64,000 nucleotides of DNA from Bradyrhizobium monzae (GTDB lineage: Bacteria; Pseudomonadota; Alphaproteobacteria; Rhizobiales; Xanthobacteraceae): NCBI RefSeq assembly GCF_021458635.1, contig NZ_JAIRDQ010000004.1, positions 186,001 through 250,000 on the forward strand, in the 5' to 3' direction. Shown piece after piece: positions 7,640 through 15,655 of this stretch. Each line of letters opens with the position of its first letter. The stretch's first letter is position 1. The position numbers and the translations under genes were made by a program. The notes beneath the pieces are model-generated. The model was not told where the DNA came from, ran no database searches, and saw only the letters and a program-made list of their open reading frames with translations.

Positions 7640-8353
7640 CTAGATCCCCAAATACTTATGCTGCAGGTCCGGCTCGGCCATCAGCTCGTCCGACGTGCCG
7701 CTCCAAACGGTCTTGCCGCGCTCGATGATGAAGTGGCGGTCGCAGATGCGGGCGAGGTGGTCGACATTCTTGTCGACGACCAGGATCGACTGGCCGCGGC
7801 TCTTCAGGAGCGACAGGCAGTTCCAGATCTCTTCGCGGATCAGCGGCGCCAGCCCTTCGGTCGCCTCGTCCAGGATCAGGAGCTTCGGATTGGTCATCAG
7901 CGCGCGGCCAATGGCGAGCATCTGCTGCTCGCCGCCGGAGAGCTGGTTACCCATATTGGCGGCGCGCTCGGCGAGCCGCGGGAACAGCACGTAGATCGCA
8001 GCGAGCGTCCAGGGATTGGCGCTGTCAAAGCGATCGGCGGCGGCCGCGACCAGATTTTCGCGCACGGTGAGGTTCGGAAAAATCTGGCGGCCCTCAGGCA
8101 CCAGCCCGATGCCGAGCTTGGCGATCCGGTATGACGGAAGCTGCCGAACTTCAGTGTCCGCAAAGCGGATCGCGCCTGAGCGCGCCGGCGTCAGGCCCAT
8201 GATCGAGCGGATCGTCGTGGTCTTGCCCATGCCGTTGCGGCCCATCAGCGAGACCATCTCGCCGGGCTTGATCGACAGGGACAGGCCGAACAGCACTTGG
8301 CTGAGGCCATAGCAGGTCTCGATGCCGTCGACGTCGAGCAGCGTGTCAGCCAT
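7640..8353 (-). CDS. livF: Branched-chain-amino-acid-type ABC transporter ATPase, LivF-like
   Basis: 237-aa nucleotide-binding subunit of a hydrophobic amino-acid uptake (HAAT) ABC importer. Walker A is GRNGMGKTT, the signature is LSGGEQQ and Walker B is LLILDEATEG. It is the last gene of a livH-livM-livG-livF operon read leftward and overlaps livG by 8 nt. HAAT systems in soil alphaproteobacteria transport branched-chain amino acids, amides or aromatic acids; no binding protein is encoded with this one, so the substrate is open. Confidence 0.93.
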   Translation of the reverse strand: MADTLLDVDGIETCYGLSQVLFGLSLSIKPGEMVSLMGRNGMGKTTTIRSIMGLTPARSGAIRFADTEVRQLPSYRIAKLGIGLVPEGRQIFPNLTVRENLVAAAADRFDSANPWTLAAIYVLFPRLAERAANMGNQLSGGEQQMLAIGRALMTNPKLLILDEATEGLAPLIREEIWNCLSLLKSRGQSILVVDKNVDHLARICDRHFIIERGKTVWSGTSDELMAEPDLQHKYLGI

Positions 8354-9113
8354 GGTGCGTCACCACGTGCTGGTCGCCGAGATAGGCGCGCTTGACGTCT
8401 TCGTTGGCGCGGATCGCGGCGGGATCGCCGGAGGCAATGACGCGGCCATAGACCAGCACCGAGATGCGATCGGCGAGCGCAAACACCGCGGGCATGTCGT
8501 GCTCGACCAGCACGATCGAGACTTCCTTCCGCAGCTCCTGGAGCAATTTCACCATGTTCTGCGATTCGGTGACGCCGAGGCCGGCCATTGGCTCGTCCAG
8601 CAGCAGCAATTTCGGTTTGCTGGCGAGCGCCACCGCAAGCTCGATCTGGCGCCGTTCGCCATGGCTGAGCCTGGACACCACGACGTCGGCGCGATGCAAC
8701 AAGCCGACGCGGTCGAGCGCGGCGTGCGCAGCGTCGCGCAAGCCCTTTTCCTTGCGGGCATTGGCAAAGAAGCGGAACGAATGGCCGGCATGCGCCTGCG
8801 CTGCCAGCGCGACATTGTCGGCCGCGGTGAAGTCGAGCAGGAGGGAGGTGATCTGGAACGAACGTGCGAGGCCCAGCGCGCAGCGGCGGTAGGCCGGCAG
8901 GTAAGTGATGTCGCGGCCGTCCAACGAGACGCTGCCGGAATGCGGCTCGAGATGCCCGGTGAGCTGGCTGATCAGCGTGGTCTTGCCGGCGCCGTTCGGG
9001 CCGATGATGGCGTGCAGCTCGCCTGCCGCGACGTCGAGCGAGACGTTGTCCGTCGCGGTGATGCCGCCGAAGCGGCGCACCAGCTTTTCAACGCGGAGCA
9101 GCGGTTCAGCCAC
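8346..9113 (-). CDS. livG: Branched-chain-amino-acid-type ABC transporter ATPase, LivG-like
   Basis: 255-aa ATPase partner of the LivF-like subunit. It shows Walker A GPNGAGKTT, signature LSHGERRQ and Walker B LLLLDEPMAG, plus the switch region LVEHDMPAVFALADRI typical of LivG. The signature has His in place of the usual second Gly (LSHGE rather than LSGGE), a variation often seen in LivG-type subunits. It overlaps livM by 8 nt and livF by 8 nt, indicating translational coupling. Confidence 0.93.
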   Translation of the reverse strand: MAEPLLRVEKLVRRFGGITATDNVSLDVAAGELHAIIGPNGAGKTTLISQLTGHLEPHSGSVSLDGRDITYLPAYRRCALGLARSFQITSLLLDFTAADNVALAAQAHAGHSFRFFANARKEKGLRDAAHAALDRVGLLHRADVVVSRLSHGERRQIELAVALASKPKLLLLDEPMAGLGVTESQNMVKLLQELRKEVSIVLVEHDMPAVFALADRISVLVYGRVIASGDPAAIRANEDVKRAYLGDQHVVTHHG

Positions 9114-10050
9114 GATTGAGCCTCCCCAGCAGGCCCATGATGCCGCCGCGGCCGAACAGCACGATCAGCAGCAACAGCGGCCCCATGATCAGCGCCCAAT
9201 ATTCGGTGAGCTGCGACAGAAACTCTTCCAGCAGCAGATAGACCACTGCGCCCATCACCGGGCCGAACAGCGTGCCCATGCCGCCCAGGATCACCATCAC
9301 CATGAGATCGCCGGAGCGGGTCCAGTACATCACGGCCGGGCTGACGAAATCGGTGTTGTTGGCGAGCAGCGCGCCGGCGAGGCCGCACATCGTGCCGGAG
9401 ATGACGAAGCAGACCAGCTGGTAGCGCTTGGCGGGAAAGCCGATCGCCTGCATGCGCTGCTCGTTGGAACGCAGGCCCTGCACGACGAGGCCGAAGCGCG
9501 AATTGACGATGCGCCAGATCAGGAAGATCACCGCGAACAGGCAGGCCAGGCAGAGATAATAGAACTGCGTGCGGTTCGAGAGATTGATCAGCCCCGAGAA
9601 ATCGCTGCGCTTGTAGACGGTGAGGCCGTCATCGCCGCCATAACGCGCAAGGCCCGAGGCGACGTAATAGGCCATCTGCGCGAAGGCGAGCGTGATCATG
9701 ATGAAGTAGACGCCACGGGTGCGCAAAGAGAGCGTGCCGATCACCAGCGCATAGATTGCAGACGCCGCGAGCGCGACGGGAAACTGGATGAAGCCGGAGC
9801 CGATGCCTTCCTGCGCCAGCATACCGACGGCGTAGCCGCCGATGCCGAGATAGGCGGCGTGGCCAAAGCTCATCATGCCGCCAAACCCCATGATGAGGTT
9901 GAGGCTTGCCGCTGCCAGCGCCAGGATGACGATGCGGGTGAACAGCGTCAGGATGAAGACGTTGCCGGACAGATTCGAATAGAGCGGCAGCACCACGAGG
10001 CCCGCCAGCATCAGGGCCGTGACGGCCTTGCTCACCGAGAAAGTCTTCAT
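9106..10050 (-). CDS. livM: Branched-chain-amino-acid-type ABC permease, LivM-like
   Basis: 314-aa integral membrane permease with about 8-9 hydrophobic segments. The family-typical stretches LNLIMGFGGMMSFGHAAYLG (first third) and the C-terminal DLMVMVILGGMGTLFGPVMG are both present. It forms the translocation channel together with the LivH-like permease. Its start overlaps the livH stop by 4 nt (10047-10050), so the operon is tightly coupled. Confidence 0.93.
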   Translation of the reverse strand: MKTFSVSKAVTALMLAGLVVLPLYSNLSGNVFILTLFTRIVILALAAASLNLIMGFGGMMSFGHAAYLGIGGYAVGMLAQEGIGSGFIQFPVALAASAIYALVIGTLSLRTRGVYFIMITLAFAQMAYYVASGLARYGGDDGLTVYKRSDFSGLINLSNRTQFYYLCLACLFAVIFLIWRIVNSRFGLVVQGLRSNEQRMQAIGFPAKRYQLVCFVISGTMCGLAGALLANNTDFVSPAVMYWTRSGDLMVMVILGGMGTLFGPVMGAVVYLLLEEFLSQLTEYWALIMGPLLLLIVLFGRGGIMGLLGRLNRG

Positions 10051-10967
10051 CGACGGTTGGCCGGAAACAGCCCCTCCGGCCGCACCACCAGCACGATCGC
10101 CATCAGCAGATAGATCAGCATGGACGAGAGCGCGGGCGCGGCGGTGGAGGCAGCGGCGCCACTCAGCACCTGCCGCAGCAGATTGGGCAGGAAGGCGCGG
10201 CCGAGCGTGTCGATCATGCCGACGAAGATCGCAGCGAGGAACGCGCCGCGGATCGAGCCGATACCGCCGATCACGATGATGACGAAGGCAAGGATGAGGA
10301 TGTTCTCACCCATGCCGATCTGCACCGTGAGGATCGGCGCCTGCATCATGCCGGCCAAGCCTGCGAGCGCCGCGCCGAGCCCGAACACCAGCGTGTAGAG
10401 CAGCTTGATGTTGATGCCGAGCGCGCCAATCATTTCGCGGTTGGAGGCGCCGGCGCGGATCAGCATGCCGATGCGGGTGCGCATCACGCCGAGATAGAGC
10501 AGCAGCGCCACCAGCAGCGCGACGACGATGATGGCAAGGCGGTACGCAGGATAGTGAATGCCCGGCAGGATCGGCACCGGCACCGTGAGCCAGGCCGGCA
10601 GCGGCAGGGCGAGGCCGGCCGGGCCCCAGATCAGCCGCACGGCTTCATTGAAGAACAGGATCAGGCCGAAGGTCGCGAGCACGTGGTCGAGATGGTCGCG
10701 CCCATAGAGATGCCGCAGCGCACTCATTTCGAGCACGATGCCGAGCACGAGTGTCGCACCTAGCGCCAGCAGCGCGCCGAGCAGAAAGCTGCCGGTCCAC
10801 GCCGCGAAGGTCGCGGCAAAATAGGCGCCCATCATGTAGAGCGAGCCGTGCGCGAGGTTGACGAGATCCATGATCCCGAACACCAGCGTCAGGCCGGCGG
10901 CAAGCAGGAACAGCAGCAGACCGAACTGCAATCCGTTCAAGAACTGTTCGACGACGAGCAGCATCAA
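10047..10967 (-). CDS. livH: Branched-chain-amino-acid-type ABC permease, LivH-like
   Basis: 306-aa membrane permease, first gene of the leftward livHMGF operon. Landmarks are the N-terminal GLTLVFGIMDLVNLAHGSLYMM and the C-terminal IIVIGGIGSIRGAFLAAIFVG; about eight transmembrane helices. Two consecutive ATGs (10967 and 10964) are possible starts. The 300 bp upstream hold no solute-binding protein, which is usually the first or last gene in such operons, so the receptor is encoded elsewhere (orphan candidates exist at 23355 and 26268). Confidence 0.92.
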   Translation of the reverse strand: MMLLVVEQFLNGLQFGLLLFLLAAGLTLVFGIMDLVNLAHGSLYMMGAYFAATFAAWTGSFLLGALLALGATLVLGIVLEMSALRHLYGRDHLDHVLATFGLILFFNEAVRLIWGPAGLALPLPAWLTVPVPILPGIHYPAYRLAIIVVALLVALLLYLGVMRTRIGMLIRAGASNREMIGALGINIKLLYTLVFGLGAALAGLAGMMQAPILTVQIGMGENILILAFVIIVIGGIGSIRGAFLAAIFVGMIDTLGRAFLPNLLRQVLSGAAASTAAPALSSMLIYLLMAIVLVVRPEGLFPANRR

Positions 10968-11282
10968 AACTCTTTCAGGCGCATACGGACGCGCGCCGAT
11001 GTTCGAACACAGTCGCCATCAGTGAAAGAGCTCCCCCTGCCTCTTCAAGGCGGAAAAATGGGTAATGGCAGTATCGTTCCGAGGCAAGAGTGATTCCACG
11101 CCAGACATGCACTTTGTTGCATGCCGGTGCATGCGATCAAAATCGGGCCCTGCAAGACCGGCCTTTAAGACCGGCCCTGCAAGAAGGCTGCCGCGCGGGG
11201 TGGGTCAGCCTGCCGCACCCAAACGATCACCCTCCCCCGTTGCCGAGGAGAGGGTGCGCGACGTGTCGGAATGAAGATATTT
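10968..11282. other. Intergenic region with short direct repeats, no gene seen
   Basis: 315 bp between livH and the bjaI-associated small gene. A 12-bp direct repeat GGCCCTGCAAGA occurs at 11146-11157 and 11173-11184, and the 3' end (about 11228-11256) carries a fragment of the CCTCTCCCC-type repeat found elsewhere in the window. The livH promoter must lie here but no convincing -35/-10 pair was found. Confidence 0.5.
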
Positions 11283-11501
11283 CTAGTGCGACGTGATCTG
11301 GCGGGGGAAATCATCGGGCTCGTTGAGCTCGCTGTTGGCCGTCGAGGCCTCCAGCGCCGCCATCCGGAACAGGTAGGCGAGCGTCGCCAACCCGGTGTCT
11401 TCGGCCATCTGCGCCAGCTCGAGCGCCATGTCGGACATGTAGCCGAGATTCTCGTCCCTGGTTTGCGCCATGATCTGGCAGTCTCGCATCATGTTCGACA
11501 T
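11283..11501 (-). CDS. Small conserved-looking protein directly behind bjaI
   Basis: 72 aa from the ATG at 11501 (MSNMMRDCQIMAQTRDENLG), predicted helical, rich in Met, Ala and Leu, with no signal or membrane segment. Its ATG begins 1 nt after the bjaI stop codon, so it is co-transcribed and probably translationally coupled with the AHL synthase. An upstream in-frame start would extend into bjaI and is less likely. I do not recognise a domain. Its position suggests that it is induced with the synthase by quorum sensing. Confidence 0.65.
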   Translation of the reverse strand: MSNMMRDCQIMAQTRDENLGYMSDMALELAQMAEDTGLATLAYLFRMAALEASTANSELNEPDDFPRQITSH

Positions 11502-11502
11502 C

Positions 11503-12162
11503 TCAGGCGCTCTTTCGTTGCGCGGCGGTGCGGCCGCAAAGGTTGGCACGGGCAATGCAATCGAGACGCGGTCCGTCCTGCTGGACGAGGCTCTTCATCC
11601 CGATCCGGTCACGCACGACGTTGAGTGATTCCTGGCGGATATCGATGGTCGCGGCAATGGTCCAGGAGTCCTCGACCAGCGCCGGCAATCCCAGCGGCGT
11701 GACGACGAAGCCGATGTCGTGGAAGCGCGGCAGCCACCACGTCTCCATGACGAGGCAAAGCCGCTCGATGCCCTGATCGAGACAGAACTCCTGCGCCGCC
11801 GCCATCAGTTGCAGATTGAACGCTCCGTCGCGGCGCTCGCGCGTCACGAAGAAGCGCGACCACTCCCAGACCTGCGGATCGACCGGGCAGCCGCGCACCG
11901 CAGCGAGATGGGGGAAGACCTCGCTCATCATGGTCGGCTTGGTGGTCGGATAGAGGCGGGAGCCACCCAGCACGCGGCGGTTCTCGAGAGCCAGCAAATA
12001 GATCGCGTCCTCGTTGTCGTAGACGTCGATCTCGCGGCTGTCGGGCTTGCGCAGCCCCTCCCACTTCCGCTCTTCGACGAAAATCTCGTGACGTACCCTG
12101 AAATGCTGCTCCAGGACGTCTTCGTAGAGGTGCCGGTTCTCGGCAGAAATCACATGAATCAT
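11503..12162 (-). CDS. bjaI: Acyl-homoserine-lactone synthase, BjaI-like (isovaleryl-HSL type)
   Basis: 219-aa LuxI-family autoinducer synthase. Family-invariant features are visible: Arg and Phe/Trp in the N-terminal LEQHFRVRHEIFVEERKWEGL, the Asp pair in REIDVYDNEDAIYLLAL, and the acyl-site block VWEWSRFFVTRERR. The overall sequence matches what I recall of Bradyrhizobium BjaI, which makes isovaleryl-HSL from isovaleryl-CoA. The ATG at 12162 is preferred over the one at 12174 because GGGGGAG lies 4-5 nt upstream of it. It is on the same strand as bjaR, 86 bp downstream of it, and a lux-box-like palindrome is centred 65 bp upstream of its start. Confidence 0.92.
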   Translation of the reverse strand: MIHVISAENRHLYEDVLEQHFRVRHEIFVEERKWEGLRKPDSREIDVYDNEDAIYLLALENRRVLGGSRLYPTTKPTMMSEVFPHLAAVRGCPVDPQVWEWSRFFVTRERRDGAFNLQLMAAAQEFCLDQGIERLCLVMETWWLPRFHDIGFVVTPLGLPALVEDSWTIAATIDIRQESLNVVRDRIGMKSLVQQDGPRLDCIARANLCGRTAAQRKSA

Positions 12163-12216
12163 AAACTCCCCCATGACTTGAAATGGGGGCAGCCTCAGCG
12201 AAAACGGCCAAACCGA

Positions 12217-12238
12217 CTATTGGGAAATTTCCCAGTAG
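12217..12238. promoter_or_regulatory. lux-box-like palindrome upstream of bjaI
   Basis: 22-bp inverted repeat with a perfect 14-bp core TGGGAAATTTCCCA (12221-12234) flanked by CTA-T and G-TAG, so only one base pair of the 11 is mismatched. It sits between the bjaR stop and the bjaI start. Size, dyad symmetry and position fit a LuxR-family binding site for autoinduction of bjaI by BjaR. Confidence 0.75.
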
Positions 12239-12247
12239 GCGAAGATT

Positions 12248-12976
12248 TCAGGGATTGATGATTCTTTGGCGGATCGCGATCGCGACCGCGTGCGTCCGGT
12301 TGACGGCGCCGAGCTTGCGCGCAGCGGTTGCAAGATGCTCTTCCGCGGTGCGCTGCGTGATGTTCAGGATCTCGCCGATCTCCCAGGCGGACTTGCCCTG
12401 CGACGCCCAGGCGATCACCTCGCGCTCGCGCGGGGTCAGGCGCGCCGACGGATGCGGTGAGGGCGCGAGCAGACGGCGAATATGGTCGAAGCCGTACATC
12501 GCGATCAAATGCAGTGCCGGCTTGCTGCGGGCATTGAGATCGAGATGAACGCCGCCGAGCGAGACGCCGGCCTCATAACCGGTCAAGCCGTGGATCGGCA
12601 CGACGAAACCGCGCGACATGCGGAAATCGGCGGCGCGCCGCATCACCTCCACCGCGCCCGGCTCAAACTCCGCGTCATAAGGCGCTTCCGACCATTCGAA
12701 CGGATTGACCGTGTGGCGGCACTTCCGGATCACGGGATCGACGCGGTCGTAGCTCTTTTCGGTATAGAGGCTGAACCACTCCGCCGGCCATTTCTTGGCC
12801 AGCACCATCTGGGAAAAACGCTGATCGGGATTCGGCAATCCGGTGACGATGATGTGCTCGAAGCCATAGCGGCCGAACGCCAGCGCGAGCGCATCCATGG
12901 CGTCAGGAACCCCGCGATAGGCTCCCAGCCCTTCGATGAAGTCCAGCGCTTCCCGGCCATAATCCACGGCGGACAT
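12248..12976 (-). CDS. bjaR: LuxR-family quorum-sensing regulator, BjaR-like
   Basis: 242 aa from the ATG at 12976 (MSAVDYGREALDFIEGLG); a longer frame to 13033 lacks family-like sequence. The N-terminal autoinducer-binding domain contains W-x-x-x-Y and D residues in PAEWFSLYTEKSYDRVDPVI and the conserved FVVPIHGLTGYEAGVSLGG. The C-terminal LuxR helix-turn-helix (LTPREREVIAWASQGKSAWEIGEILNI...TAEEHLATAARKLGA) is complete. With bjaI downstream it forms the isovaleryl-HSL quorum-sensing circuit described in Bradyrhizobium. It should activate bjaI through the palindrome at 12217-12238. Confidence 0.92.
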   Translation of the reverse strand: MSAVDYGREALDFIEGLGAYRGVPDAMDALALAFGRYGFEHIIVTGLPNPDQRFSQMVLAKKWPAEWFSLYTEKSYDRVDPVIRKCRHTVNPFEWSEAPYDAEFEPGAVEVMRRAADFRMSRGFVVPIHGLTGYEAGVSLGGVHLDLNARSKPALHLIAMYGFDHIRRLLAPSPHPSARLTPREREVIAWASQGKSAWEIGEILNITQRTAEEHLATAARKLGAVNRTHAVAIAIRQRIINP

Positions 12977-13143
12977 CGGTGCGTTCCCTGACCCTCGCCA
13001 TTCCGTATAGCACGTCTTTGGGGGCTGCCTCAATTCACCGCGCCCGTAAATTCCCGGTGTGGCACGCGACCCCGAGATTCAATCTACTTGTGGAGGAAGA
13101 GACCTCAAGTTACACCTATGGCGTCTGGAGCGGGAAAGCCACG

Positions 13144-13320
13144 ATGGAAGACGAGAACATCGCCCTCAACAGCGTGCTCGGCCTGGAATTGAACCGCGTG
13201 TTTTTCGCTGTGCGCGATACGGCAAACAAGCAGAAGATCATCGAGTTTGCCCGCGACGTGCTGCAAAGCGAGCGCCCCAAGCTCGTCGACAGCGCCTCAC
13301 CGGAGAGCCCGGCGGGCTAG
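13144..13320 (+). CDS. Possible 58-aa hypothetical protein
   Basis: ATG at 13144 gives MEDENIALNSVLGLELNRVF... ending PESPAG. The composition is protein-like with a plausible helix (ANKQKIIEFARDVLQSE), and codon positions are GC3-biased like the neighbours. The same frame is open upstream to 12979, overlapping the bjaR 5' end, but that extension does not look coding. No domain is recognised and the ribosome site is weak. Confidence 0.4.
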   Translation: MEDENIALNSVLGLELNRVFFAVRDTANKQKIIEFARDVLQSERPKLVDSASPESPAG

Positions 13321-13416
13321 CAGCAACTGCAGCAATCAACGTCGATGAAGCAGATCGCGCGGCGACGCCCTTACACTTGCGCTGATTTTTGTCGATGCAA
13401 TCCGGCCGTTGCTTTT

Positions 13417-13608
13417 CCTTCTCCCCTTGTGGGAGAAGGTGGCATAGGCGGCCTTCGGCCGCCGTTCTCAGGAACGCCGAAGCGAAGCTTCGGCTATAAC
13501 GCCGGAAGGGGTTGCCACCGCAAGCACACAGATGAGTTCGCGGAGAGAAACCCCTCACCCGTCTCGCCGCTAGCGCGGCGAGCCACCCTCTCCCACAAGG
13601 GGAGAGGG
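13417..13608. repeat. Composite inverted repeat with CCCTTGTGGGAGA arms
   Basis: The gap 13321-13649 holds no gene. Its left part has a hairpin CCTTCTCCC-CTTGT-GGGAGAAGG (13417-13439) and its right part the related CCCTCTCCC-ACAAG-GGGAGAGGG (13586-13608), enclosing smaller palindromes such as CGAAGCTTCG and CGCCGCTAGCGCGGCG. The outer arms are partly complementary. The same CCCTCCCCC/GGGGGAGGG theme recurs at 16804, 23305 and 40849. Confidence 0.7.
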
Positions 13609-13649
13609 AAGGCAGCAGCGCCACGACCGTCTCTCGGGATGCCCTGTTC

Positions 13650-14588
13650 ATGATGACTCTGCGCCAGGTTGAAGTGATCCGTGCCGTGATGGTGACGGGC
13701 ACCATTGGCGGCGCGGCGAAGCTGTTGAACGTGTCGGCGCCGGGGATCAGCCGGCTGGTCAAGTACACCGAGCGCTCGCTCGGCATCCGCTTCTTCCAGC
13801 GCCAGAACGGGCGCTACTTCCCGACGCCGGAAGCCGAGAACATTTTCGAGCAGATCAACGGCGTCTACAAGAAGGTCGACGACCTCTCCGAGATCATCTC
13901 CAAGATCGGCCGCGGCGGATTGTCGGAGCTGCGCATCGGCTCGGTGCCGAGCATCTCGCAGGTGATGGTGCCGCGCGCGATCGAGCGCGTCCGCCGCCGC
14001 TATCCGGATCTCGGCATCGACATCAACATCCTCAAGCTCGAGGAAGCGATCGACTATCTGATGCTCGGCCGCGGCGAGTGCGTCGCCATGAGCTACCGGC
14101 TGGAGCATTCCGGCCTCGACTTCATGCCGCTCGCCTCGGGCGAGCTCTATTGCATCGTTCCGCCCGGTCATGAGCTTGCCGGCCGCAAGCAGGTCTCGGC
14201 CGCCGAGATCACCCGCTATCCGCTGATCGGCATCGATCCGAACGATCCTTACGGCCGGATCATGGCAGAGATCTTTGCGCGCCACCGGCTCGAGTACAAC
14301 ATCACCATCCGCGCGCGCTTCGGCACCACGGTCTGCGCGCTGGTGAAGGCGGGGCTCGGCATCGCCATCATCGACCAGTTCACGGTGGCCCATGGCGGCT
14401 ATCCCGGAATCGAGCTCTTGAAGATCACCGAGCCGACCCGGTTCGACACCTACATTGCGGTCAAGCGCGGCGCGCCGCTGTCGCTCCATGTCGAGTATTT
14501 CATCGAATCCCTGCGCGCCGAGATGCGCGCGGTCGAGCCGTCCCGCGGCAACGGCAGGGCCACCTCGGAGCGCGGGCGGAAGAAATAA
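13650..14588 (+). CDS. LysR-family transcriptional regulator
   Basis: 312-aa LysR-type regulator. N-terminal winged helix (RQVEVIRAVMVTGTIGGAAKLLNVSAPGISRLVKYTERSLGIRFFQRQNGRYFPT, residues about 4-60) and a C-terminal periplasmic-binding-like effector domain. It stands directly upstream, on the same strand, of the shikimate/quinate operon (133-bp gap), so that operon is its most likely target and an intermediate such as shikimate or dehydroshikimate its likely coinducer. The basic tail RATSERGRKK is unremarkable. Confidence 0.9.
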   Translation: MMTLRQVEVIRAVMVTGTIGGAAKLLNVSAPGISRLVKYTERSLGIRFFQRQNGRYFPTPEAENIFEQINGVYKKVDDLSEIISKIGRGGLSELRIGSVPSISQVMVPRAIERVRRRYPDLGIDINILKLEEAIDYLMLGRGECVAMSYRLEHSGLDFMPLASGELYCIVPPGHELAGRKQVSAAEITRYPLIGIDPNDPYGRIMAEIFARHRLEYNITIRARFGTTVCALVKAGLGIAIIDQFTVAHGGYPGIELLKITEPTRFDTYIAVKRGAPLSLHVEYFIESLRAEMRAVEPSRGNGRATSERGRKK

Positions 14589-14640
14589 CATTATGTTAGG
14601 TTTGATGGATAAATGGGTAATTGTGTTAGGCAGAGGAAAG

Positions 14641-14716
14641 ACTATCGTCCCTCTTGGAATGGCGCGGATTTCCCCGCTAATGGCGGGACCTCAACGCGCT
14701 CTCGAGAGACGATAGT
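14641..14716. promoter_or_regulatory. Inverted repeat with 13-bp arms upstream of the shikimate-dehydrogenase-like gene
   Basis: ACTATCGTCCCTC (14641-14653) is matched by GAGAGACGATAGT (14704-14716), 12 of 13 positions complementary, with 50 bp between. The right arm ends only 5 nt before the start codon. It could be a paired operator for the LysR regulator or a leader-RNA hairpin that affects translation initiation. Confidence 0.4.
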
Positions 14717-14721
14717 GGATC

Positions 14722-15600
14722 ATGTCTAGCCGCGGACCTGCTGCCTCCAAAAAACTCCTGACCGGCCTGATCGGCGCACCGATCGCCCATTCCGCCTCCC
14801 CCGCCATGCATGAGCGCGCCGCCGAGGCGCTTGGCCTGCGCGGCCACTATCAGCTCATCGAGGTCGCGGGCGCGGACGCGACGGGGCTGAGCATGATGCT
14901 CGAAGGCGTGCGGCGGCTCGGCTTTGCCGGCGTCAACGTCACTTTTCCCTACAAGGAGGCGGTGGTGCCGCTGCTCGACGAGCTGGCCACGACTGCGGCC
15001 ACCATGGCAGCGGTCAACACCGTCGTCGTCAAGGACGGCCGCCTGATCGGCCACAATACCGACACCACCGGCTTCGCGCGCGCCGTCAAGCCGTTACTGG
15101 CGCCCTCCGGAAATGCAGTGGCCGTGATCGGCACCGGTGGTGTCGGCAAGGCGATCGCGTTTGCGCTGGCGAGCCTGAAGGTGGCTGACCTCCGTATCTT
15201 CGACAGCGAGCCGGCGCGGGCCGAAAAACTCGCCGCGCTGCTGGCCAAGCATGGTGGCGCGCGGGTGGCCACGAGCGTCGAGGACGCCCTCGACGGCGCA
15301 ACCGGCCTCGTCAACGGCACGCCGGTCGGCATGCTACCGAACCGGGACACGCCAGTCGCGCCGGCGCTGCTGCGTCAGAGCCTTTGGGTCGCCGACGCCG
15401 TCTACTCGCCGCTGATCACGCCGCTCCTTGCCGCAGCGCAGGAGAAGGGCGCGCGGATCATGACCGGGCGCGAGCTTGCGATCTACCAGGCTGCCGACGC
15501 CTTCGAACTGTTCACAGGCCTTGCCCCGTCGACCGAAGTCATGGGACAGGCTTTTGATGCCGTGATGGCCGCGCGCAGCGCCGCCTATCAGGCCGCTTGA
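14722..15600 (+). CDS. Shikimate/quinate dehydrogenase (AroE-like)
   Basis: 292-aa NAD(P)-dependent dehydrogenase of the AroE family. The substrate domain has IGAPIAHSASPAMHE (the two shikimate-binding serines) and the catalytic lysine and asparagine in NVTFPYKEAV; the cofactor domain has the glycine-rich GTGGVGKAIAFAL. Biosynthetic AroE reduces dehydroshikimate, while catabolic relatives oxidise shikimate or quinate. As the first gene of an operon with QuiC and a dedicated transporter, the catabolic direction is favoured. The ribosome site is weak (AGTGGATC). Confidence 0.9.
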   Translation: MSSRGPAASKKLLTGLIGAPIAHSASPAMHERAAEALGLRGHYQLIEVAGADATGLSMMLEGVRRLGFAGVNVTFPYKEAVVPLLDELATTAATMAAVNTVVVKDGRLIGHNTDTTGFARAVKPLLAPSGNAVAVIGTGGVGKAIAFALASLKVADLRIFDSEPARAEKLAALLAKHGGARVATSVEDALDGATGLVNGTPVGMLPNRDTPVAPALLRQSLWVADAVYSPLITPLLAAAQEKGARIMTGRELAIYQAADAFELFTGLAPSTEVMGQAFDAVMAARSAAYQAA

Positions 15601-15655
15601 GGCGAAGCGGCCGGACACAAGGCCGCTTGCAAAATTGAACCGGGAGGAGAGGACG

